From the NCBI GenBank assembly GCA_002338655.1, contig DDIU01000017.1, positions 110,968 to 174,967 on the forward strand: 64,000 nt of DNA, written 5' to 3'. Made by a program: the position numbers and the translations under genes. Below the pieces are notes generated by a model that worked only from the letters and a program-made list of their open reading frames with translations, searched no databases and was not told the origin of the DNA. The stretch's first letter is position 1, and each line of letters begins with the position of its first letter. Of the stretch, positions 1 to 7,662 are shown one piece after another. The stretch comes from Flammeovirgaceae bacterium UBA1842. GTDB taxonomy: Bacteria; Bacteroidota; Bacteroidia; Cytophagales; Cyclobacteriaceae.

Positions 1-271
1 TGATATCAATAGTATACAATTGACCATTGGCAGCCAATCCTTCCGCTAAGCAAATGGCGGAATAACCTGTATAAGTGCCTATCTCAAGTATATTTTTTGG
101 ACTGATCATTTTAGAGAACATGCTCAATACCCTGCCTTGCAAATGGCCGGATAACATCCTTGGCTGCAATACTTTTGCATTGGTTTCCCTATTTAGTTCT
201 TTTAACACTGATGACTCGGCTTGAGAATACCCCTCAGCATAATCAATAATATTTTGGGCAATAAAATCCAT
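1..271 (-). CDS. O-methyltransferase, SAM-dependent family 3 (partial, cut by window edge)
   Basis: The first 90 residues of a class I SAM-dependent methyltransferase are visible; the rest lies beyond base 1. The SAM-binding motif I is clear (ILEIGTYTGYSAICLAEGL), preceded by a helical N-terminal region typical of the catechol-O-methyltransferase-like family 3 (YrrM type). The ATG at 271-269 overlaps the TAA of the upstream M16 peptidase gene as TAATG, so the two are probably translationally coupled. The methyl acceptor cannot be told from sequence. The family assignment is firm; the substrate is unknown. Confidence 0.85.
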   Translation of the reverse strand, partial: MDFIAQNIIDYAEGYSQAESSVLKELNRETNAKVLQPRMLSGHLQGRVLSMFSKMISPKNILEIGTYTGYSAICLAEGLAANGQLYTIDI

Positions 272-1503
272 TAATTGGGAACGTACGTTAGTTGACTCAA
301 TTGACTTTCTTGGAACATTTCGTTGGACAAATCTTGAAGCTCTTTGGAAGTCACACTTTTTATTTGTTTGAAAATATCGTCTAAAGCTTCAATTTTATCA
401 AGGTCTAAGATGCTTTTGCCCATCATTAACATGAAGCTGGCATTATTCTCTTCTGCCATAGCCAGTTGTCCTAATAACTGTTCTTTGGCATTGTGCAATT
501 GCAAAACGCCCAAAGGGGTTTCCCTTAATTTCTTCAATTCCTTCTTTACGTGACTTATGCTCCTATTCAGTTGCTTAGGCTCAGTGCCAAAGAATATCCC
601 AAACAATCCAGTATCTGTATAGGATTGATAACTGGCATCTATAGAGTAGACAAAACCATGTTTTTCACGAAGCGCTAGGTTGAGCCGAGAATTCATCCCA
701 GGCCCACCCAATATATTGGCCAACATGAAAAAGGTCATTCTTTTATCAGAATTTATTGGATAGGCGTCACGTCCAATGGCACAATGGGCTTGGGTTAAAT
801 TCCGCTTCACTTCCTTTATTACAGGCACATACTTTTGGAATACCTTTCTTTCCTTTTGAGCAGAATAGGCAGGTATATCCTTTAAATACTTGTTGGCCAG
901 TTTTAATACCTTTTTGAATGGAATGTTTCCAACAGAGCAAAATACAAGTTTTTCAGTATTGATGTGCTCATGAATAAACTTTTTAAAATCATCACGGTGA
1001 AAAGACCTTACACTTTCGGCTGTGCCCAGAATATTCATTCCCAAAGGATGGTTGCCAAACACCAGGCTATCAAATTCATCCTGAATGGCGTCATCAGGAG
1101 CGTCATAATACATTGACATTTCCTCAAGGATTACATTCCGTTCCTTTTCTATTTGTTTTTCAGGGAAAATAGAATCGAAGGTAATATCCACCAATAACTC
1201 AAAGGCCTTTTCAAAATAAGTATCAAGGGCCGAAGCATAAAATGCAATCTTTTCTTTAGTGGTATAGGCATTAAGTTCGCCACCTACAGCATCAATCCGG
1301 TTTAATATATGGAATGCCTTTCGTTTGGTGGTACCTTTGAAAGCCATATGCTCCCAAAAATGGGCTATACCCTGATTTTCCATGTTTTCATCGCGGCTGC
1401 CTATATCAAGCATAAATCCGCAGTGAACTACTTTTGTATTGGAGACTTCTTTATGTATAACACGGATACCATTAGGCAGCGTGTGTATTTCGTAATCAAT
1501 CAT
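271..1503 (-). CDS. M16 family zinc peptidase (processing-peptidase-like)
   Basis: 410 residues, the usual size for a single-chain bacterial M16B peptidase. The inverted zinc motif HxxEH is at residues 48-52 (HFWEH), with E51 the expected catalytic base. A downstream glutamate pair at 127-128 (VILEEM) provides the third zinc ligand. The C-terminal half has the inactive-like second M16 fold. No signal peptide is visible, so it is probably cytoplasmic. ATG start. A -7 box TAAATTTG lies 17 nt upstream. It forms a two-gene operon with the O-methyltransferase through a TAATG junction. The substrate is unknown. Confidence 0.93.
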   Translation of the reverse strand: MIDYEIHTLPNGIRVIHKEVSNTKVVHCGFMLDIGSRDENMENQGIAHFWEHMAFKGTTKRKAFHILNRIDAVGGELNAYTTKEKIAFYASALDTYFEKAFELLVDITFDSIFPEKQIEKERNVILEEMSMYYDAPDDAIQDEFDSLVFGNHPLGMNILGTAESVRSFHRDDFKKFIHEHINTEKLVFCSVGNIPFKKVLKLANKYLKDIPAYSAQKERKVFQKYVPVIKEVKRNLTQAHCAIGRDAYPINSDKRMTFFMLANILGGPGMNSRLNLALREKHGFVYSIDASYQSYTDTGLFGIFFGTEPKQLNRSISHVKKELKKLRETPLGVLQLHNAKEQLLGQLAMAEENNASFMLMMGKSILDLDKIEALDDIFKQIKSVTSKELQDLSNEMFQESQLSQLTYVPN

Positions 1504-1519
1504 ATAATTCTTTTCAATG

Positions 1520-1527
1520 CAAATTTA
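1520..1527 (-). promoter_or_regulatory. Bacteroidota -7 box (TAAATTTG) upstream of the M16 peptidase gene
   Basis: Perfect match to TAnnTTTG on the minus strand, 17 nt before the ATG. No clear TTTG element at the usual distance. Confidence 0.45.
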
Positions 1528-1583
1528 AGTGTTTTTGTTTACTAAACCCCTCAATCCGCCTACGAACATAAATGACCGCAAGC

Positions 1584-1607
1584 GATCAGTAAGCGAATCA
1601 GTAAGCG
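1584..1607. repeat. Short tandem repeat, two 12-bp units
   Basis: Two adjacent copies of (G/A)ATCAGTAAGCG, 11 of 12 bases identical, lie in the 180-bp gap between the divergent M16 peptidase and 82-residue genes. They could be a binding site for a dimeric regulator or simple slippage; nothing decides between these. Confidence 0.5.
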
Positions 1608-1683
1608 TCCATATAATGCATTAAAGGCCATTTTTAAGTGGCATAAGTATTGTAATGACATTATAGAATAAACTGCTTACACA

Positions 1684-1932
1684 ATGGAGACTGTAGAAAC
1701 TACATTTACGCTTACCTTTAGCGATGAACAATATGAAAAGGCCATGGAATATGTTCAGGACATGAAAAAACATCCCAAGAGGGTATTCTGGTTAGGTAAA
1801 GAAGGTAAAACAGATGAAGAATTGATTATTGGCCATATTGCCCATAAAATACTGTCTGGTTTCTATAACAATTACGATCCTTCCATTGCCCGTAGGCAAA
1901 TACGTGAAATGAGAAATCAGCGTTCGGCTTAA
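1684..1932 (+). CDS. Small conserved-looking hypothetical protein, 82 residues
   Basis: I do not recognise a family. The product is soluble and charged, starting with an apparent beta strand (VETTFTLTFSD), then a helix (EQYEKAMEYVQDMKKH) and a basic C-terminal tail (ARRQIREMRNQRSA). No signal peptide or membrane segment is present. The ATG fits an A-rich start region. The 3' end interlocks with the convergent nucleoside phosphorylase gene over TTAA (1929-1932), so both stops share four bases. Codon use resembles the neighbours, which favours a real gene, but no motif supports a function. Confidence 0.6.
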   Translation: METVETTFTLTFSDEQYEKAMEYVQDMKKHPKRVFWLGKEGKTDEELIIGHIAHKILSGFYNNYDPSIARRQIREMRNQRSA

Positions 1933-2786
1933 ACCCTGTCAAGTACTTTTCTAATAAGGCTATCAACAATCTTGTTGGGGTTCTTCGAAAATTTGTTCTT
2001 GATACGATTTGCAATGATGGCATTGACACTCAGCACTTCGTGGCCTAATATTCTACCCATGGAATAATAACCTGCGGTTTCCATTTCGAAATTAGTAAGC
2101 CAAAAATCATCTTTATGGTAATAATTTAACGATTCAAACAAACGATCATTTTTTAATTCTGCCCGTAATTTTCTTCCCTGTGGGGCATAAAAACCGGGGC
2201 AGGTGACTGTATTCCCAACGATCATATCAGTGCCAATCTGATCCCTCAAAGTCTGGGAGCCCCGCACTACATAGGGCGCAAAGGGCAATTGGGTCTGTTT
2301 CTGAAGTTCCTTGCTCGTTTCTAATTCGAATTCATCTTGAGGCAGGTTGTAATAACACATCAAAGTATCCATACCAACCGCATAATCAGAAACCAAATGT
2401 GACCCTAGTGGGATATCTTCCTGTAACGACCCTGAAGTACCTATCCTGATTATTTTGAGTTTCTTTTTACGTTGCTTTATTTCCCTTTTCTTTAAGTCAA
2501 TATTGACTAAAGCGTCTAGTTCAGTCATGAATATCTCCACATTGTCGGTTCCCATTCCTGTGCTGATCACTGTGATTCTCTTTCCTTTATAGGTGCCCAC
2601 ATGCGTGATAAATTCACGCCTGTTCATTTCAAAATCAATATCATCAAAATACTGACTGACCATGTAAACCCTACTGGGGTCACCCACGGTAAGTACAATG
2701 TCAGAGATATGTTTCGGAAGAAGGTTGAGATGATAAACGCTACCATCTTTATTCAGAATTAATTCTGATTCAGGAATTTTACCCAT
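1929..2786 (-). CDS. Nucleoside phosphorylase (uridine/purine phosphorylase family)
   Basis: 285 residues of the PNP/UDP family, which splits nucleosides with phosphate into base and ribose-1-phosphate. Visible signatures are the phosphate-site GDPSR near residue 37, STGMGTDNVEI near 77, the base/ribose region RIGTSGSLQEDI near 118, and the ribose-contacting FEMETAGYY in the C-terminal part. The sequence looks closer to uridine phosphorylase than to trimeric PNP, but preference for uridine, purine or MTA cannot be fixed here. ATG start. Its stop interlocks with the convergent 82-residue gene. Confidence 0.9.
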   Translation of the reverse strand: MGKIPESELILNKDGSVYHLNLLPKHISDIVLTVGDPSRVYMVSQYFDDIDFEMNRREFITHVGTYKGKRITVISTGMGTDNVEIFMTELDALVNIDLKKREIKQRKKKLKIIRIGTSGSLQEDIPLGSHLVSDYAVGMDTLMCYYNLPQDEFELETSKELQKQTQLPFAPYVVRGSQTLRDQIGTDMIVGNTVTCPGFYAPQGRKLRAELKNDRLFESLNYYHKDDFWLTNFEMETAGYYSMGRILGHEVLSVNAIIANRIKNKFSKNPNKIVDSLIRKVLDRV

Positions 2787-2866
2787 ACTTAATATTAATA
2801 GCTGATAAGGTAGGGATAAATAAAGAAAATTGAAAAATATCCGCGTTTAAAAAATTCAATCGGTTA

Positions 2867-3502
2867 TTAACCCACCTTGGCTGCTGGATTCCCAAATACA
2901 GTTTCTCCAGCTTTAACATCGGCAACAACCACTGAACCGGCTCCAACACGGGCGCCTTTACCGATTTTCACACCAGATACCACTACTGCACCAGCCCCAA
3001 TAAATACCTCGTCACCAATAATCACTTCGGTATTGATAATGCTACCAGCCCCTATTTGCACAAAATCACCCAACTCCGCAGCGTGATCAATAGTGGCATT
3101 TGAATTAATAATACAGTGATTTTTAAGCTTGGCATTATTACCGATTTTCACGCCCATGTTAATAAAATTACCATGACCAAGGTGCGCTGAAGCCTCCACC
3201 CATGAAGTTTTGTGAATGGCGTTAACGGGCATCACCTTTCGCTTCTTGTTCAGCATTTCTACCGTATTCTTTCGAAGGGTATTATTATCGTAAGCAACAA
3301 AGGCTTCACATTTTTGGCCTATCAGTTTTAGGAAACCATCATCTTCTGTTTTACCCAATACCAATACATCTCCAATCTCTTTGTTATGAAGCGATTCGTC
3401 ATCATCTAAAAATCCGTAGATCACAACTTCATTACTTTCAAGAATGGCCTTTGCAGCCTGGCCAAGTTGCTTGGCACCAAATATTATTACTGGATTATTC
3501 AT
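2867..3502 (-). CDS. NeuD-family sugar O-acyltransferase (left-handed beta-helix)
   Basis: 211 residues. Residues 1-80 form an NAD-like PglD/NeuD N-terminal domain (IIFGAKQLGQAAKAIL). Residues from about 105 onward carry hexapeptide repeats such as GHGNFINMGVKIGNNAKL and GDEVFIGAGAVVVSGVKIGKGARVGAGSVVVADV, the trimeric left-handed beta-helix that binds acetyl-CoA. The product probably acylates a nucleotide sugar or sialic-acid-like sugar for surface glycans. It stands alone, without neighbouring sugar genes. A strong promoter lies just upstream. Confidence 0.88.
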   Translation of the reverse strand: MNNPVIIFGAKQLGQAAKAILESNEVVIYGFLDDDESLHNKEIGDVLVLGKTEDDGFLKLIGQKCEAFVAYDNNTLRKNTVEMLNKKRKVMPVNAIHKTSWVEASAHLGHGNFINMGVKIGNNAKLKNHCIINSNATIDHAAELGDFVQIGAGSIINTEVIIGDEVFIGAGAVVVSGVKIGKGARVGAGSVVVADVKAGETVFGNPAAKVG

Positions 3503-3523
3503 TGCTGTTTTTTAATAAGGATG

Positions 3524-3554
3524 CAAAGCTAACATGATTATAAAGGCCTTCAAA
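3524..3554 (-). promoter_or_regulatory. Full Bacteroidota-type promoter for the NeuD-family gene
   Basis: On the minus strand TTTG (3554-3551), a 19-nt spacer and TAGCTTTG (3531-3524) match the TTTG/TAnnTTTG consensus. The ATG is 21 nt further on. The -33 element overlaps the end of the upstream membrane-protein gene, so the acyltransferase has its own promoter. Confidence 0.7.
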
Positions 3555-4812
3555 ACAATCGGCCCATTAGCTTAATAATATATGGGTTGTGAAAAGTAAT
3601 GATCAATACGAAAAAAGGAATGACCCCAGATTTATATCTAATCAAAGTGCCAAAATTGGGAGCCGATAGGGCAAGAAAAACGGTCATTATAATCACAAAC
3701 CCGATAACGGATATTAACAATAAAAAATCCCTGCTATTTAGTTTGCCTGGCAACTGACTAAAGCTGTAAAGAGTGAGTAGCAATAACGCCAAATTTTCAA
3801 TTCCTGTAATAATTTTGAATGGCTCTGCACTCTCTCCAAGAAATGGGCGGAATAATCCGGAAAATAGTGCCTTAGGGGCATGCGTAATTACGCTTGTCCA
3901 AGTGGATTGCAATCCTTCAAAATCAACATAGTCCCCAGCATTGGAGATTGATACGAACTCGTTGTTGTTAGCTACCACCACATTTAAAAATCGCTCTGGG
4001 TAAAAATTAGGATGAAGTATAGAAACCAAACCTGCCATACCAAAGGCAAAAAACGCAAACAATACCATCTGAGCCCATTTCTTTTTATTCACTAACCCTA
4101 CCTTATGGGTGATAAACATGGTGGCAAGCATTGAAATGAGTATCAAGAACGTGACTCCGGCATAATAATATTTTATTTGCCACAGGACAATGGCATTGAA
4201 CAACATTAATAATAGGTATGTGGGGCTTACCTTCTTGTCATGAATAATAATCATAGCTACACCAGCGATAAACCCTAAACAGCCGAGGGCGATACTTTCT
4301 TTAATAATTCCTGAACTCCAAAAAACTGCCGAAGGGACAAAAAATAATGCCAGTGCAATAACACCATTTTTTGAAGGATAAATTTTTGATAGAACACGGG
4401 CAAGAAACCACATTCCTGCAAATGAAAATAATGAAAAGTATACGCAAGAAAGCCAATAGCTGCTGTTGGTTACCAGATTGACAACACTTAAAATTTTGAC
4501 GAGAAACAATGCTCTTGGTTGATTGGCATAAAAGGTTTGGTGCAATAACTCTGAGGAGTTAAATAAGTAATTCACAAAGCCGAAAACGTCATTTCTGGCC
4601 AAGTTGGCTAGTTGTTCGGCCTCATGGAAAAATGAAAGGGTATCTCCAGCACCATAGTAATACTTATAAAGTAGCCCGATACCTAAGCCAGCCATCAATT
4701 TCAATACTACGGCCGGTATTACATATTTTTTCAACGCTTCAGAATGGCGGTATAAAACCCTTATGAGGACAAATAGCACTACAATGTTTAAGGGTATAAA
4801 TATCCAATTCAT
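3550..4812 (-). CDS. Polytopic membrane protein of unknown function, about 420 residues
   Basis: About ten hydrophobic segments run through the protein, interrupted by a hydrophilic loop with GAGDTLSFFHEAEQL after the second segment and another near SNAGDYVDFEGLQST. The layout recalls membrane glycosyltransferases or polymerases of the GT-C/O-antigen type, but no diagnostic motif was found, so no function is assigned. An upstream TTG at 4854 would lengthen the frame by 14 residues. I prefer the ATG at 4812 because it forms an ATGA overlap with the TGA of the DUF2851 gene and begins right at the first membrane segment. Confidence 0.8.
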   Translation of the reverse strand: MNWIFIPLNIVVLFVLIRVLYRHSEALKKYVIPAVVLKLMAGLGIGLLYKYYYGAGDTLSFFHEAEQLANLARNDVFGFVNYLFNSSELLHQTFYANQPRALFLVKILSVVNLVTNSSYWLSCVYFSLFSFAGMWFLARVLSKIYPSKNGVIALALFFVPSAVFWSSGIIKESIALGCLGFIAGVAMIIIHDKKVSPTYLLLMLFNAIVLWQIKYYYAGVTFLILISMLATMFITHKVGLVNKKKWAQMVLFAFFAFGMAGLVSILHPNFYPERFLNVVVANNNEFVSISNAGDYVDFEGLQSTWTSVITHAPKALFSGLFRPFLGESAEPFKIITGIENLALLLLTLYSFSQLPGKLNSRDFLLLISVIGFVIIMTVFLALSAPNFGTLIRYKSGVIPFFVLIITFHNPYIIKLMGRLF

Positions 4813-6086
4813 CGGTGCTGTAATATTGAAGTACCAATGGAACAGCGCAAGCAATTTTTACGCAAACAGTAATTGTTATAAAGTTGAATCTGGCCTTGGG
4901 AGTCTAAGGCGGAAGTTGGTTTGAAATCTAGGTATTCCCAAATCCGGGTAATCCTGTTCTTCTCAGCTTTTAAGTCCTGAAGTAAAGTTATGGCCCGGTC
5001 AATATAATCTTGATTATCTATCTGCTTGCCATAGGCCACCAGTAAAGGAGCTACCGTATTGATAATGATATTATCAAATGTGGAAGCCCCTATGCCTTTA
5101 ATTTTACTTGCTGAGGTACTATTAAAATTATAATGACTTTGCCAGTAAGTTGATGGCTCTCTGCGCAGCCATTGGGCAAGTGTTTTAGCATCTTCAGTCA
5201 AAAAACGCTCAAATATAGATTGGCTGTCTGTAAGGATCGATGAAAATTGGGCTATTCGTAATGATGGGAAATTAGCCGGACGAAGCCGAAGAAATTTCCA
5301 TCTGAATTTGTTCAATTTCTGCTCAAGGTTGTACTTATGTTTTAAGTATTGATAGGTAGTAATTAATGATTGGTGATAATCATCATCAACTGGATCGTCT
5401 AAAAAACCTGACATGCCGAATAACAGTGCCTCTATTTCGTCCTTCTTGCTACCGTGCTTTTTCACAATTTTAAAAGGAAGGCTTTCGGCCAATAGTTGGA
5501 AAGGCTCGGCATTTACTTTCAGCCCAAAATTTTTGGCCATCAACTGATAAGCCGTTTCCTCCCAGTCGCCTTTGTTCCTTTTTAACACCTCCTCGATGAA
5601 GACTGATTTATCATGAAGACGTTCTGTAGCCATACTATCAAGGGTAGCTATTTTTATTACGTCATTGACCTGCGAAAATTGGCCTTCGCAAGGAATGCTT
5701 AATCCTGGTGTATTTATTAGCTTTCTGTATCTCTCAATTAGCGTTAATTCTATTCTATTTTTGAGCTCCAACACAGGAATAACGGTACCATCGGCCCGTT
5801 TTACCTCCTTATTATGTTCCCAAACTACATGCAGGATAACGTTATTATAAGCATCATCTGTTTGATGTTGATGTTGTTCCCAATCCGATGATTTCACATG
5901 GATCTCAACACTTCCATTCCAGTCAATCCCTTCAATTGTTAATTGCCCTTCTTTGAAATCGGGACCGGCATCAGTATTGATATAGCCGGGACGCTTTACC
6001 GTTAGCTGTAGTCCTTCAGTGGTTGCCAGCCCTTTTTTATCAAAATATTGGTGTTGCCAAACAAAATGTAAAAAGGCCTCTTGCAT
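4809..6086 (-). CDS. DUF2851 family protein
   Basis: 425 residues. The start (MQEAFLHFVWQHQYF) and the motif NTDAGPDFKEGQLTIEGIDWNGSVEIH followed by HVVWEHN are typical of the Bacteroidota-restricted DUF2851 family. The C-terminal region has a helix-hairpin-helix-like stretch and ends with paired cysteines (CLRKNCLRC). The biochemical role is unknown. It begins 2 nt after the pyrF stop and is coupled by ATGA to the downstream membrane protein, so these three genes form one operon. Confidence 0.88.
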   Translation of the reverse strand: MQEAFLHFVWQHQYFDKKGLATTEGLQLTVKRPGYINTDAGPDFKEGQLTIEGIDWNGSVEIHVKSSDWEQHQHQTDDAYNNVILHVVWEHNKEVKRADGTVIPVLELKNRIELTLIERYRKLINTPGLSIPCEGQFSQVNDVIKIATLDSMATERLHDKSVFIEEVLKRNKGDWEETAYQLMAKNFGLKVNAEPFQLLAESLPFKIVKKHGSKKDEIEALLFGMSGFLDDPVDDDYHQSLITTYQYLKHKYNLEQKLNKFRWKFLRLRPANFPSLRIAQFSSILTDSQSIFERFLTEDAKTLAQWLRREPSTYWQSHYNFNSTSASKIKGIGASTFDNIIINTVAPLLVAYGKQIDNQDYIDRAITLLQDLKAEKNRITRIWEYLDFKPTSALDSQGQIQLYNNYCLRKNCLRCSIGTSILQHR

Positions 6087-6088
6087 GA

Positions 6089-6907
6089 TTACATGTATTT
6101 TTGAAGATACGTCCCCATTTCCAGCTGCACTTTTTTCGCAGCTTCTTTTGCTTTAACAGCAAAGTCTTGCCCATTAGAAGCATAAATAATCCCTCTTGAA
6201 CTATTTACCAATAATCCACACTGACTGTTCATACCTTCCCTACTTACCGCTTCGAGATCACCACCTTGCGCACCTACTCCTGGCACCAGGAAGAAATTAT
6301 CGGGTGCCAATTTCCTAATCTGGCCAATTTTATCTGCTTGAGTGGCACCCACCACAAACATCAATTGCTCTGAAGTAGCCCAAGTCTGACTTTTTTCAAT
6401 CACCATTTCAAAAAGCATTTTACCGGTACTTCCCTCAGCCATTAACTGAAAATCCTGTGCGCCTACATTGGAGGTATGTACCAATAGAATCACCCATTTG
6501 CCTTCAAATTCTAAAAATGGAGTGACAGAATCAACACCCATGTAGGGCGCTACCGTGATAGAATCAAAATCCATGCTTTCAAAAAAGGCCTTGGCATAAA
6601 GCTTGGAAGTATTGCCAATATCACCCCGTTTGGCATCTGCGATTGTGAAAATATCTTTTGGTATGTATTCCAGTGTTTTGGCCAAGCTCTCCCATCCTTT
6701 AGGCCCTAAGGCTTCATAAAATGCAATATTGGGCTTATAGGCTACACATAGTTTATGTGTTACATCAATGATCTGTTTGTTGAATTCAAAAACAGGATCT
6801 TTTTCTTTAAGCAAATGTGCTGGAATTTTATTGATGTCAGTATCAAGACCGACACAGAGGTAGGATTCCTTTTTACGAATCTGTTCGAAAAGCTGCGCTT
6901 TGTTCAT
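6089..6907 (-). CDS. pyrF: Orotidine-5'-phosphate decarboxylase (type 2)
   Basis: 272 residues. It decarboxylates OMP to UMP, the last step of de novo pyrimidine synthesis. The active-site motif is DAKRGDIGNT at residues 91-100, with K93 the catalytic lysine and D91/D96 the charged network. The longer length and C-terminal VNSSRGIIYA match the type 2 enzyme rather than the short E. coli type. ATG start. A strong intrinsic terminator ends only a few nucleotides before the start codon, leaving little room for an ordinary promoter and leader. pyrD lies 3 kb away in a separate unit. Confidence 0.96.
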   Translation of the reverse strand: MNKAQLFEQIRKKESYLCVGLDTDINKIPAHLLKEKDPVFEFNKQIIDVTHKLCVAYKPNIAFYEALGPKGWESLAKTLEYIPKDIFTIADAKRGDIGNTSKLYAKAFFESMDFDSITVAPYMGVDSVTPFLEFEGKWVILLVHTSNVGAQDFQLMAEGSTGKMLFEMVIEKSQTWATSEQLMFVVGATQADKIGQIRKLAPDNFFLVPGVGAQGGDLEAVSREGMNSQCGLLVNSSRGIIYASNGQDFAVKAKEAAKKVQLEMGTYLQKYM

Positions 6908-6913
6908 ATCCGT

Positions 6914-6947
6914 AAAAATAAAAAAAGCCCTGCCAAAAGCAGGGCTT
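6914..6947 (-). terminator. Intrinsic terminator of the LolA-like gene, abutting pyrF
   Basis: Perfect 9-bp stem (6925-6933 with 6939-6947) and a 5-nt loop. On the minus strand it is followed by TTTTTTTATTTTT. The U-tract ends 6 nt before the pyrF ATG at 6907. Confidence 0.9.
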
Positions 6948-6967
6948 CCAATATCTTTATTCTCAGA

Positions 6968-7609
6968 TTACCTCAAATCAATAATATCAACTCCAGGGTA
7001 TTTTGAGGCATCAAATGAAAAATCTGAATCTTTGGCATTCGCATTTTTCACAAAATTCTCAATCGTGTATTTGTACTTGTTCCCTGACTTATCAAACATA
7101 GTCCAGCTTTTAAGGCTATTGTCATTTTTAGCAATGAACAATTTTATCTTAAAAAACTGTGCATCCTTATTGTCTGGGATTAGATCAACAACCGAACATG
7201 TGGTGCCCATGTGTGCCTCTTCACCTATCAGAATATATTTATAGCCTTTTTTATAAGCCTCATATATTTTTGAAGGAGTCATTTCATCTGCATCGGGTGT
7301 GTAGTTGTCAATGTTAACTTCATTGACATCAGGTAAGTAAGTCCAAACTGTTTTGCCATTGTTGATCACAACCTGCTCATCCAGTTCCAACTTATACATT
7401 TCACCTTTCACCGATATTTTACCATTAAAATTCTCATTGATCCCTTCAGTTTCATTGATCAAACTGGAAGTGATATCGGCACTATAGGCGGGTATTTTTC
7501 TATATTTTTCACTCATTGCGTCTAACACCTTGAGCGCATTTTGATCATATTGGGCTATAGTGGCCGTTCCCCCCACACACAAAATCAACAACGTTAAAAT
7601 CTTCTTCAT
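6968..7609 (-). CDS. LolA-like outer-membrane lipoprotein carrier protein
   Basis: 213 residues with an N-terminal signal peptide (MKKILTLLILCVGGTATIAQ). The mature part has the LolA-like pattern: an initial helix (ALKVLDAMSEKYRKIPAYSADI) followed by antiparallel strands (GKISVKGEMYKLEL, VINNGKTVWTYLPDVNEV). LolA-family proteins shuttle lipoproteins through the periplasm; the Bacteroidota versions are divergent, so the role is inferred from the fold. It lies 53 nt downstream of ftsK on the same strand and ends at a strong terminator. ATG start. Confidence 0.85.
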   Translation of the reverse strand: MKKILTLLILCVGGTATIAQYDQNALKVLDAMSEKYRKIPAYSADITSSLINETEGINENFNGKISVKGEMYKLELDEQVVINNGKTVWTYLPDVNEVNIDNYTPDADEMTPSKIYEAYKKGYKYILIGEEAHMGTTCSVVDLIPDNKDAQFFKIKLFIAKNDNSLKSWTMFDKSGNKYKYTIENFVKNANAKDSDFSFDASKYPGVDIIDLR

Positions 7610-7662
7610 TACTTCAGTTTAAAATTTAATACTCTCTATTTGGATAATTTATTTTCACAAGA

